From assembly GCF_900091585.1 (NCBI RefSeq), contig NZ_FMHT01000003.1, positions 5,013,501-5,077,500 on the forward strand: 64,000 nt of DNA, written 5' to 3'. Positions 24,403 through 31,591 of this stretch are shown here, one piece after another. The number at the start of each line of letters is the position of its first letter. Position 1 is the stretch's first letter. This DNA is from Micromonospora nigra. Lineage in GTDB: Bacteria > Actinomycetota > Actinomycetes > Mycobacteriales > Micromonosporaceae. Made by a program: the position numbers and the translations under genes. The notes under the pieces are model-generated. The model saw only the letters and a list, made by a program, of their open reading frames with translations. It was not told the origin of the DNA and made no database searches.

Positions 24403-25263
24403 GTGAAGCACCACGTCAAGCGTCAACTCCGTCGGCTCGTCACCGAGCGTCCCCACCAGGTCGTCGCCGGTGCCGCCGCCGCGCTCATGCTGGCCACCGG
24501 CACCGGCGCCGCACTGGCGACCGCCGACGAGGCACCGGCCGTCGCAGCCGAGGTACGCGGCGACACCCTCGCCTCCCGCGCCCAGGCCAGCCCCGCCGAG
24601 CCGACCGTCCCGGCGGGCAGTGCCACCCCAGCGGCCGAGCCGGGCAGCTCGGCGTCGACGGCCGCGCCGAGCAGCGCCGCGACCACGCCGGCACCGTCGC
24701 CGAAGGCCCGCAAGGCCACCGCCGAACCGGACGTCACCCGGAAACCGAAGCCCCCGGCCGCCAAGAGCCTGGACTACGACCACGAGACCCAGAACACGTT
24801 CTACAACTGCGGTCCGGCCGCCGTACGGCACGCGCTGAGCGCCGCCGGCATCGCCCGTACCCAGAACGAGCTGGCAGTCCAGCTCGGCACCACCCAGGCC
24901 GGCACGAACTCGGCCGAGGACACCACCCGGGTGCTCAACGCCGTCGTCAAGGGCGGCCCGTACCGGACCCGTACGATTCCCGGCGGTGCGGCCACCGCGG
25001 AGCAGATGGACCGGCTCCAGGCCGACGTCGTCAAGGCCATCACCGGCGGCCGGGGCGTCGTGGTGAACGTCGCCGGCACCGCCACCGACACCGACGGCGG
25101 CTGGCACTCGTTCCCGGGCGGCCACTACGTCGCGGTGATCGGCTACTCCGACGAGGGGCGGCTGGTGAAGATCGCCGACTCGGCGGACCCGGCGGCCCCG
25201 TCGTACTGGCTGACCACCATCGACCTGGCGCACTGGGCGGCCACCCGCGGCTACTCCGCCTGA
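24403..25263 (+). CDS. secreted C39-family peptidase
   Basis: A 286-residue exported papain-like cysteine peptidase. Residues 1-48 form a signal peptide (basic start, VVAGAAAALMLATGTGAALATA). A Pro/Ala/Ser-rich linker to about residue 120 could span or bind the wall. The peptidase domain has Cys136 (FYNCGPAAVRHAL), His241 (PGGHYVAVIGY) and Asp259 (IADSADP), a complete triad. GTG at 24403 follows GGAGGAACC. No ABC exporter or peptide precursor lies nearby, so it is more likely an envelope peptidase than a bacteriocin-processing domain. The cyclic-di-AMP riboswitch upstream supports a role in wall turnover. Confidence 0.85.
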   Translation: MKHHVKRQLRRLVTERPHQVVAGAAAALMLATGTGAALATADEAPAVAAEVRGDTLASRAQASPAEPTVPAGSATPAAEPGSSASTAAPSSAATTPAPSPKARKATAEPDVTRKPKPPAAKSLDYDHETQNTFYNCGPAAVRHALSAAGIARTQNELAVQLGTTQAGTNSAEDTTRVLNAVVKGGPYRTRTIPGGAATAEQMDRLQADVVKAITGGRGVVVNVAGTATDTDGGWHSFPGGHYVAVIGYSDEGRLVKIADSADPAAPSYWLTTIDLAHWAATRGYSA

Positions 25264-25280
25264 CCGCCGAACGACGTCAC

Positions 25281-25310
25281 GGGCGCCGGCTCCGCGAGGG
25301 GCCGGCGCCC
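25281..25310 (+). terminator. terminator hairpin after the C39 peptidase gene
   Basis: GGGCGCCGGC (25281-25290) pairs perfectly with GCCGGCGCCC (25301-25310) around a 10-nt loop, 18 bp past the stop. No T tract, as is usual in GC-rich actinomycetes. The gene on the other side is convergent, so it may act both ways. Confidence 0.75.
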
Positions 25311-25350
25311 GCCGTCGTGTCCCGCCCGGTCGCGGCCCCCATCGGGCCGG

Positions 25351-25440
25351 GACAGCGCGTCAGGTCGCGGGCGCCGCGGGGACAGCGCGTCAGGTCGTGG
25401 GCGCCGCGGTGACAACGCGTCAGGTCGCGGGGGCTGCCGG
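25351..25440 (-). repeat. 30-bp tandem repeat, three copies, at a gene 3' end
   Basis: Three near-identical 30-bp units begin at 25351, 25381 and 25411 (each GACARCGCGTCAGGTCG...), and a degenerate fourth at 25451 runs into the stop of the minus-strand phosphotransferase gene. Read on the minus strand each unit contains CCTGACGC, which resembles the gene's own CCTGACGCTG around its TGA stop. The array looks like local duplication of a gene terminus. There are no spacers, so it is not CRISPR. Confidence 0.85.
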
Positions 25441-25457
25441 GCCAAGGAGGGACAGCG

Positions 25458-27170
25458 TCAGGCGGTGGGGGACAGGGGGGCCGCGGGTCGCCCGGCGTCG
25501 GCCTGCCCGCGCGGCGCGGGTAGCGTCGAGGGGCCGTCGAGTTCCCGCCGCGCGGCCGACAGGAACGCCTCGGCGTACGACTCGACGGGGAAGTCGCCCA
25601 GGTAGCGGCGGCGGGTCTCCCACCGGGCCGGAGCGAGCGGATCGGTGTCCAGCAGGCCGGTCAGCACCCCGTCCACGTCGGCCATGTCGCGGCGCAGCAC
25701 GTAGCCGGAGCCGGCCAGCGGGAACCGCTCCGTGAACCGGTCGCCGTCGACCCCCATGTCGGTGACCGCGTACGGCTTACCCGAGTAGAGCCAGTCGGAG
25801 ATGACCCCCGACACGTCCGAGACCAGCGCGTCGGCCCGGTTCACGCACTCGGTCAGGGTCAGCGCGCGGCTCGCCGCCCCGAAGACGTGCGGTCGGCCGG
25901 TGCGGGCCCGGTCGGCGGCGAGCAGGTCCGTCAGCCGCGCGAGCTGCCGCGCCGACGTCGGGTTCTGCGTGGTGTACGGGTGCGCGCGCAGGATCACCGT
26001 CGCGCCCCGGTCGAGCAGCCGCCGCAGCAGCGTCTCCGCCACCGGCAGGGAGCAGTAGTTCGCGTCGGCGTGGTGCCCCGTCCAGGTCGGCGTGTACAGC
26101 ACGGTCGGGTTCGCCAGCCCGCGCGCCGGTTCGGGGCGCACCTCGATGGCCTCGACCTGGGGGCGGCCCACCACGACGAACTTCTCCGCCGGGATGTCCA
26201 CCCCGGCGCGGGCGTACCGCTCGATCGCGGCCTGCCCGGCGACGAAGATCCGGTCGAAGATGGCGGACACCGGGTTCGCGCTGGGGGCCTTGTCGCTGTC
26301 ACCGTGGTGCAGCTGCACGTGGGTGAGCTGGGTGAAGCGGATGCAGTGACTGTTCTTCGCGCCGTGGTTGACGTAGAACGCGGCCCGCAGGCTCGGCACC
26401 AGCGCCTCGTCCATGGTCCTGGTGGTGGGGCAGTAGAGCACCGGCGCGCGGGTGGCCGCCGCCACGGTCGGCAGGAACTCCGGCTCCCGCACCATGACCA
26501 GGAACGGCCGGCCGATCCGCTCCAGGTACGGCAGCCACATGGTGACCTGGTACTCCGAGCCGGGCGGGGCGGAGAAGTGCAGCACGAACTCGGGCTGGTG
26601 GCGACGCAGCGCCCGGGTCACCGCCGAACCGCCGGCCGCCGGGCGGAACCGGCGTCGGGCCAGGTCCAGCGCGACCGCCCCCGCGCCCCCGGCGACCAGC
26701 AGGCTCACGGCCAGGGCGACCACCGCGGGCAGGGCCGCCACGGCGGCCAGCGCCACCAGGGCCAGCAGCCCGGCGAGGGCGTCGCCGAGGCGGGCGGCGA
26801 CCGCCGGCACCCAGGTGCGCACTGGCAGGTTCGCCGCCCGGATCTCCAGGTTGCCGGCGTCCCGCAGGGGCCCGACGAGCAGCACCAGCCCCAGCAGCAC
26901 CAGGGCGGTGGCGACCAGCGCCGGGTCGACGCCGGCGTCGAGCCGCCGGGCGTACCCGACGAGGACGCCGGCCGCGACGAGCGTCGTCTCGGCGACACCG
27001 TCGGCGCCGGGACGGACCCGGCGTTCCCAGGCCGCCGCCGCGAGCGCCAGCAGCGCGAGGCCGAGCCCCCAGACCGTCGCGCCGGTGAGCGCGAGGACGA
27101 GGAAGGCCAGCACCGCCCCGCCGGTGGTCAACCCCCGGACGGCCAGCTTCCGGACCAGATCACCGCGCAT
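25458..27170 (-). CDS. CDP-glycerol/CDP-ribitol phosphotransferase (TagF/TarL family), membrane type
   Basis: A 570-residue protein. The first 210 residues hold several hydrophobic helices, then comes a Glyphos_transf domain: LHFSAPPGSEYQVTMWLPYL, VNHGAKNSHCIRF, HVQLHHGDSDKAPSANPVS, VGRPQVEAIE, LYTPTWTGHHADANY, LRAHPYTTQN and ADALVSDVSGVISDWLYSGKPYAVTD. The HGDSDK and SDVSGV-SDW blocks bind the CDP-polyol and its phosphates. It is predicted to polymerise or prime a polyol-phosphate (teichoic-acid-like) chain at the membrane. The CDP-polyol synthetase gene is 33 bp upstream, suggesting CDP-ribitol as donor. A paralogue lies at 33862-35628. Confidence 0.83.
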   Translation of the reverse strand: MRGDLVRKLAVRGLTTGGAVLAFLVLALTGATVWGLGLALLALAAAAWERRVRPGADGVAETTLVAAGVLVGYARRLDAGVDPALVATALVLLGLVLLVGPLRDAGNLEIRAANLPVRTWVPAVAARLGDALAGLLALVALAAVAALPAVVALAVSLLVAGGAGAVALDLARRRFRPAAGGSAVTRALRRHQPEFVLHFSAPPGSEYQVTMWLPYLERIGRPFLVMVREPEFLPTVAAATRAPVLYCPTTRTMDEALVPSLRAAFYVNHGAKNSHCIRFTQLTHVQLHHGDSDKAPSANPVSAIFDRIFVAGQAAIERYARAGVDIPAEKFVVVGRPQVEAIEVRPEPARGLANPTVLYTPTWTGHHADANYCSLPVAETLLRRLLDRGATVILRAHPYTTQNPTSARQLARLTDLLAADRARTGRPHVFGAASRALTLTECVNRADALVSDVSGVISDWLYSGKPYAVTDMGVDGDRFTERFPLAGSGYVLRRDMADVDGVLTGLLDTDPLAPARWETRRRYLGDFPVESYAEAFLSAARRELDGPSTLPAPRGQADAGRPAAPLSPTA

Positions 27171-27203
27171 GGTGGTGTCGCTCCCCGCCGTCGTCGCGTG
27201 CTG

Positions 27204-28706
27204 TCAGCCGGCCGTCGCCGCGCTGGCGGACCGGTCGGCCTGGACGGGTACGGCGGCCGGCGCCCCCTCGCCCGGGGCGCGGCGCACGTCGATCACCTGA
27301 CCGGTGAGGTCGGAGATCAGCACGTCCAGGGACGCCTGGGCGACGGTCTCGGCGGCCAGCAGGGTGTGTTCCGGCTCCGCCCCGAACGCCTTGGTGCGCA
27401 TCGGGGTGGCGGTGCGTTCCGGGTTGATGCAGTTGACCCGGACGCCGACCTCGGCCCACTCGTCGGCCAGCGCCTGGGTCAGGTTGACCAGGGCGGCCTT
27501 GCTCGACGAGTAGAGCGCGTAGTCGGCCCGACCCCGGGTGTAGGAGCTGGAGGTGTAGAGCAGCAACTGGCCCTTGGTGTGCTGGAGGTAGGGCAGGGCC
27601 TGCCGGGCGACGGTGACCGGGCCGACGAAGTTGACCTGGAGGACCCGGTCGATGGTCTCCTGGTCGACCTCGGCCAGCTTGCCCTTCTCCAGGATGCCGG
27701 CGGTCACCACCACGTGGTCGATCCGGCCGGTGGCCTCGAAGGCGGTCTTCAGCGCGGCCTCGACGTCCTCGGGCCGCTCGACGTGGGTGCCGGTGGTGGA
27801 GCGGCTGAACGGGAAGACCTGGGCACCGTGGCGACGGGCCAGCTCCGTCAGGTCGTGGCCGATGCCGTAGCTGCCACCGAACACGACGATCGTGCGACCG
27901 GCCACCTCGTCACTGTAGGAGCGGTGGTCGGTGAGCCGGGGCACCTGCGCGGCGGCGAGCTGGAACAGCTTGTCGGCCAGGTGCACGTCCACCGGGTGGG
28001 TGACCTTGATGTTCTCGTCGGAGCCGTCGATCACCTTGATCGGCGTGCCGGGCAGGTAACGCAGCACGACGCCGCAGTCGTCGGTGGCGGCGAAGTCGGG
28101 GTCGCCGGCGGCCCGCCGGTACGCCTCCCGGATGGTGCCCGAGCGGAACGCCTGCGGGGTCTGCCCCCGGCGCAGCGAGGACCGGACGGGGATGTCGGTG
28201 ATGCAGTCGTCGTCGTCGACCTGGACGATCGTGTCGGCCGACGGGATGGCCACGTCCACCGCCGAGTACGTCCAGAGGGCGTTCACGCACTCCCGGACGA
28301 TCCGGCCGCTGACCAGGGGCCGCACCGCGTCGTGGAAGAGGATGTTGACGTCACCCTCGCCGACCGCGTCCAGCGCGATGCGGGTGGTGGCGTTGCGGGT
28401 GTCGCCGCCCTCGATCACCTTGGTGACCTTGCGGAAGCCGGCCTTGTCGACGATCTGCTGCGCCTCGGCCACGTGCCCGGTGGCCATCAGCACGACGATC
28501 TCGTCGATCTCGGGCGCGTGCTCGAAGACGGCCAGGGTGTGTTCGATGATCGGCTTACCGGCGATCTTCAGCAGCTGCTTCGGGATGCCGAGGCCCAGTC
28601 GGGTGCCCGTGCCGCCCGCCAGCACCACCGCCACCGTCCGCGAGGGCCGCCACGGCGCCGGGGTTTCCGGTGCGGCGTCCTGGGAGGTGGTCTGGTCCTG
28701 CGTCAT
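27204..28706 (-). CDS. bifunctional cytidylyltransferase/SDR, predicted CDP-ribitol synthase
   Basis: A 500-residue fusion. Residues 23-255 are an IspD/TarI-type cytidylyltransferase (VVLAGGTGTRLGLGIPKQLLKI, FHDAVRPLVS, TPQAFRSGTI, DDCGVVLRYLPG). Residues 265-475 are a short-chain reductase (VFGGSYGIGHDL, VTAGILEKG, YTSSSYTRG, YALYSSSKAAL, ending in GQVIDVRRAP). The same order occurs in Haemophilus Bcs1/Acs1, which reduce ribulose 5-phosphate and couple ribitol 5-phosphate to CTP. Together with two CDP-polyol phosphotransferases nearby this supports CDP-ribitol synthesis. GAGGA lies 8 nt before the ATG. A hairpin and a CGCGTTAAGG element upstream suggest its own promoter. Confidence 0.82.
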   Translation of the reverse strand: MTQDQTTSQDAAPETPAPWRPSRTVAVVLAGGTGTRLGLGIPKQLLKIAGKPIIEHTLAVFEHAPEIDEIVVLMATGHVAEAQQIVDKAGFRKVTKVIEGGDTRNATTRIALDAVGEGDVNILFHDAVRPLVSGRIVRECVNALWTYSAVDVAIPSADTIVQVDDDDCITDIPVRSSLRRGQTPQAFRSGTIREAYRRAAGDPDFAATDDCGVVLRYLPGTPIKVIDGSDENIKVTHPVDVHLADKLFQLAAAQVPRLTDHRSYSDEVAGRTIVVFGGSYGIGHDLTELARRHGAQVFPFSRSTTGTHVERPEDVEAALKTAFEATGRIDHVVVTAGILEKGKLAEVDQETIDRVLQVNFVGPVTVARQALPYLQHTKGQLLLYTSSSYTRGRADYALYSSSKAALVNLTQALADEWAEVGVRVNCINPERTATPMRTKAFGAEPEHTLLAAETVAQASLDVLISDLTGQVIDVRRAPGEGAPAAVPVQADRSASAATAG

Positions 28707-28798
28707 TGCCGGTCCTCACTCTCGGGGTGCGTGGCTCTCTGGGGTGCATGGATCTCAGGTACGTGAACGAAGGGTTCCGCCGAGGCGGCGACGGGATG

Positions 28799-28810
28799 AA
28801 CCTTAACGCG
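28799..28810 (-). promoter_or_regulatory. CGCGTTAAGGT element upstream of the CDP-ribitol synthase gene
   Basis: Read on the minus strand, CGCGTTAAGGTT lies about 93 bp before the ATG. The same 11-mer CGCGTTAAGGT is found at 33781 upstream of the second phosphotransferase gene. It may be a promoter or activator element shared by the two teichoic-type units. Confidence 0.4.
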
Positions 28811-28812
28811 CG

Positions 28813-28843
28813 GACCGCGCCGCCCCAACGGGACGACGCGGTC
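28813..28843 (-). terminator. hairpin between the ABC exporter and CDP-ribitol synthase genes
   Basis: GACCGCG (28813-28819) pairs with CGCGGTC (28837-28843) around a 17-nt loop, 32 bp past the ATPase stop and just before the CGCGTTAAGG element on the same strand. The order stop-hairpin-promoter fits two transcription units. Confidence 0.45.
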
Positions 28844-28874
28844 GTCACGGCGTGGCTCGCACCCCGCCGGGCGG

Positions 28875-29747
28875 CTACTTGGCGTTGGTGAACGCCTCGT
28901 AGGCGCGCAGCACCTCGTCGGTGGGGCCGTCCATCTGGATGAGGCCCGATTCCAGCCAGATCGTCCGTTCACAGGTGTCCCGGACGGAGGAGAGCTGGTG
29001 ACTGACCAGGAACACCGTGCCGGCGCTCTCCCGCAGCTCCCGGACCCGCCGCTCGCTGCGCTTGCGGAACGCCTTGTCGCCGGTGGCCAGGGCCTCGTCG
29101 ATCAGCAGCACGTCGTGTTGCTTCGCCGCCGCGATCGAGAAGCGCAGCCGGGCCGACATGCCGGAGGAGTACGTCCGCATCGGCAGCGAGGCGAAGTCGC
29201 CGCGCTGGTTGATCCCGGAGAACTCGATGATCTCCGGAAGCTTGCGCTGCACCTCGGCCGGGGGCATGCCCATGGCCAGGCAGCCCAGCACCACGTTGCG
29301 CTCGCCGGGCAGGTCGTTGAGCAGCGCCGCGTTCACCCCCAGCAGAGAGGGCTGCCCCTGGGTGTAGACGGCGCCGCGCTCGACGGGGAGCAGACCGGCG
29401 ATCGCCCGCAGCAGGGTCGACTTGCCGGAGCCGTTGGTGCCGATCAGTCCGATCGCCTCACCCCGGTACGCGGTGAAACTCACCCCCCGGACCGCGTGCA
29501 CCTGACGCACGTTCGGCGCCTCGGTGCGGGTGACCATCCGCTTGACCGCCGCCACCGGTCCACCGCCGCCGCCGGCGCCCTTGTGGATCCGGTAGACCAC
29601 GTGCGCGTCGTCCACCACCACCGTCGGAACGCGCTCCTGGATCCGCGGCAGGGTGACCGTCACGTCGTTGGCGTTCGAGTCGTGCCGCGCCGCGTCCGGT
29701 GCGGGAGGCTGGGTCGGGTGGGGCTGTGTCGCGTAGTACTCAACCAC
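28875..29747 (-). CDS. tagH: ABC transporter ATPase, TagH-like polysaccharide exporter
   Basis: A 290-residue ATPase of the teichoic-acid/O-antigen exporter class. It has an N-terminal extension, then Walker A GLIGTNGSGKSTLLRA, the signature motif YSSGMSARLRF, Walker B HDVLLIDEALATGD and the H-loop FLVSHQLSS. The Walker/DEALATGD pattern is typical of TagH, RfbE and Wzt. The GTG at 29747, overlapping the permease stop by 8 bp with GGAG 7 nt upstream, is preferred to a longer frame from 29789. With the permease it should export the polyol-phosphate polymer made by the neighbouring enzymes. Confidence 0.9.
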   Translation of the reverse strand: MVEYYATQPHPTQPPAPDAARHDSNANDVTVTLPRIQERVPTVVVDDAHVVYRIHKGAGGGGGPVAAVKRMVTRTEAPNVRQVHAVRGVSFTAYRGEAIGLIGTNGSGKSTLLRAIAGLLPVERGAVYTQGQPSLLGVNAALLNDLPGERNVVLGCLAMGMPPAEVQRKLPEIIEFSGINQRGDFASLPMRTYSSGMSARLRFSIAAAKQHDVLLIDEALATGDKAFRKRSERRVRELRESAGTVFLVSHQLSSVRDTCERTIWLESGLIQMDGPTDEVLRAYEAFTNAK

Positions 29748-30639
29748 GGCCGTACTCCTGTTCGCCGCGCCAGAAGTAGAGGTAGCCACCGAGACCCGCC
29801 AGGACCGCCCAGCCCGCGCCGACCAGCCACAGCTGGGTCACAGACGAGTTCAGCACCGGAGCCTCCTCCAGCAGCGCCATCCGGGCCATCTCGATGTAGA
29901 CCAGCATGGGGTTGAACTCGACCACCCGGGCCGCCCACGCCGGCAGGTTCTCCGAGAACAGCGTGACGCTGTAGAGCACGCCCGACCCGTACATCCAGGC
30001 GCGCAGCACGAAGGGCATGACCTGTTTGAGGTCGGTGGCCCTCGCGCCCAGCCGGGCGACGACCATGGTCAACCCCGCGTTGAACACCGTCTGGAGCAGC
30101 ACCGCCGGCACCAGCAGCAGCCACATGAACGTGATCGGTTCCCCGGTGAACAGCACGATGGCGATCAGCACCACCATCGAGCCGAGCAACTGCTGGAACT
30201 GGGTGACGGTGATGGCCAGCGGCAGGCAGGCCCGGGGGAAGTGCAGCGCCCGGATCAGGCCGAGGTTGCCGCTGATCGCCTGGGTGCCGTTCTGCACCGT
30301 GGTCTGGGTGAAGTTGAAGATGAACAGGCCGGTGGTGAGGTAGGCGATGAAGTTCGGCACCCCCCGGCTCTGTTCGAGCACGATGCCGAAGATCAGGTAG
30401 TAGACCGCCGCGTTGGTCAGCGGGGTCAGCACCTGCCAGAGCTGGCCCAGCCGGGCGTTGCTGAACGAGGCCGCCAGCTTGGCCTTGGCGTACGCGGCGA
30501 CGAAGTGCCGGTAGCGCCACAGCGCCTGGCTGTACCCGGCCAGCGAGGGCCGCTCGCCGGCCACGCGCAGCCCGTGCCGGGCGGCCAGCTGGGCCTGGGA
30601 CAGGCCGGAGTCGGGGTCGGCCAGCGCGGTGTTGGCCAT
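29740..30639 (-). CDS. tagG: ABC transporter permease, TagG-like polysaccharide exporter
   Basis: ABC-2 type permease of 299 residues with about six membrane helices. The N-terminal soluble part ends in FVAAYAKAKLAASFSNARLGQLWQVLTPL, the characteristic amphipathic gate/entry sequence of this family, followed by YYLIFGIVLEQSRGV and the helices LGSMVVLIAIVLF and FMWLLLVPAVLLQTVFNAGL. It is the membrane half of the exporter with the downstream ATPase (8-bp overlap). Its promoter should lie in the 180-bp gap shared with the divergent TetR gene, so repression of export by that regulator is plausible. Confidence 0.9.
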   Translation of the reverse strand: MANTALADPDSGLSQAQLAARHGLRVAGERPSLAGYSQALWRYRHFVAAYAKAKLAASFSNARLGQLWQVLTPLTNAAVYYLIFGIVLEQSRGVPNFIAYLTTGLFIFNFTQTTVQNGTQAISGNLGLIRALHFPRACLPLAITVTQFQQLLGSMVVLIAIVLFTGEPITFMWLLLVPAVLLQTVFNAGLTMVVARLGARATDLKQVMPFVLRAWMYGSGVLYSVTLFSENLPAWAARVVEFNPMLVYIEMARMALLEEAPVLNSSVTQLWLVGAGWAVLAGLGGYLYFWRGEQEYGRG

Positions 30640-30750
30640 GGGGATGGGCGCTCCGATCTTTCGTGCCGACGGATTGTGTCGCGACGATGCAATCTAGCGT
30701 GGGCCGGGGCGTGGAGCGCCGCCGCATCGCTGGGTGGACAGTAGTCGGAA

Positions 30751-30782
30751 ATACGTCGGGACGCAACCGTATCGTCGTTGCG
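30751..30782. promoter_or_regulatory. overlapping inverted repeats, candidate TetR operator
   Basis: ATACG (30751-30755) and CGTAT (30768-30772) form a 12-nt spaced inverted repeat; overlapping it, CGCAAC (30762-30767) and GTTGCG (30777-30782) form another. They lie in the divergent gap, 48 bp before the TetR start and about 110 bp before tagG. The second TetR gene of the window (58220) has the same ATACG/CGTAT half-sites. Confidence 0.5.
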
Positions 30783-30819
30783 CTACCCTGGTGCCCGTGA
30801 CTGTCGAGAAGAGCCCCAG

Positions 30820-31461
30820 GTGACGACCGGGAAACGGGCACCCGCCGGGGCGGCGGTGCTCCGGGGAGAGATCACCACCGCGATCCGCCGCGCCCTCATG
30901 CAGGAACTCGCCGCCGTCGGCTACGGCCGGCTCTCGATCGAGGCGGTGGCCCGCCGGGCCGGGGTCGGCAAGACCGCCATCTACCGCCGGTGGAACTCGA
31001 AGCTCGACCTGGTCCTGGAGATCGTGTCCGCGGCGGCCGGCGGCAAGCTGCCCGTACTGGACACCGGCACCCTGCGCGGCGACCTCACGCTGCTGTTCCA
31101 GGGGGTGGCCCACGCCCTGCGCCACCCGCTGGCCTCGCAGATCATCCCCGACCTGCTCGCCGAGGCCGCCCGCAACCCCACCATCGACGAGACCCTCCAG
31201 CGGGTGCTGCGCGCCCGCCAGCAGGAGGTCGGCGGGCGCCTGGTCAGCCGGGCCGTGCAGCGCGGCGAACTGCCCGCCGACACCGACCCGGAGACGGCGG
31301 TCGACCTCATCGTGGGGCCCCTCTACTGGCGCCTGGCCATCGCCCGCAGCCCGCTCACCGACAGCTACCTCGACGCCCTCGTCGAGGCGGTCGCGGCCGG
31401 CCTGGGTGCGACCACCCCGAAGCCGCTGCCCCGCCCCCGCGAGGTCCCGTCCACCGGCTGA
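30820..31461 (+). CDS. TetR-family transcriptional regulator
   Basis: A 213-residue regulator. Its N-terminal helix-turn-helix is RRALMQELAAVGYGRLSIEAVARRAGVGKTAIYRRWNSKLDLVLE, with the TetR recognition core GVGKTAIYRRW. The ligand-binding part starts LDTGTLRGDLTLLFQG and ends in PLYWRLAIARSPLTDSYLD. The subfamily resembles the other TetR here (TGSLRGDLLALCQ). GTG at 30820 is chosen because the longer frame has no ribosome binding site; none is strong here either. It is divergent from the TagGH exporter genes and probably controls them and itself; the ligand is unknown. Confidence 0.85.
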   Translation: MTTGKRAPAGAAVLRGEITTAIRRALMQELAAVGYGRLSIEAVARRAGVGKTAIYRRWNSKLDLVLEIVSAAAGGKLPVLDTGTLRGDLTLLFQGVAHALRHPLASQIIPDLLAEAARNPTIDETLQRVLRARQQEVGGRLVSRAVQRGELPADTDPETAVDLIVGPLYWRLAIARSPLTDSYLDALVEAVAAGLGATTPKPLPRPREVPSTG

Positions 31462-31591
31462 CCTGCCGCGCGACGTCCGACCCCCGGGTGCTGCCGCTAA
31501 CCTCGGTGCGGGCACCGACCGGACAATGCGGTACGCCGCGCCCGCAGACCCGCCAGCCCCACCGTGACCGTACGACGACAAGGATGATCCG

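Noticed and set aside
24403..25263. Bacteriocin-processing C39 exporter
   Set aside because: There are no ABC transporter domains and no precursor peptide gene; the protein has a signal peptide and is a stand-alone secreted peptidase.
25351..25440. Possible CRISPR array
   Set aside because: Units of 30 bp are directly adjacent with no variable spacers and no cas genes nearby; it is a tandem repeat.
27204..28706. IspD of the methylerythritol phosphate pathway
   Set aside because: The fused SDR domain and the teichoic-type neighbours favour a CDP-ribitol synthase; ispF is not adjacent.
25887..28766. 959-residue plus-strand open frame opposite the phosphotransferase and CDP-ribitol synthase genes
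   Set aside because: Its sequence is compositionally biased and it is fully antisense to two genes with clear catalytic motifs.
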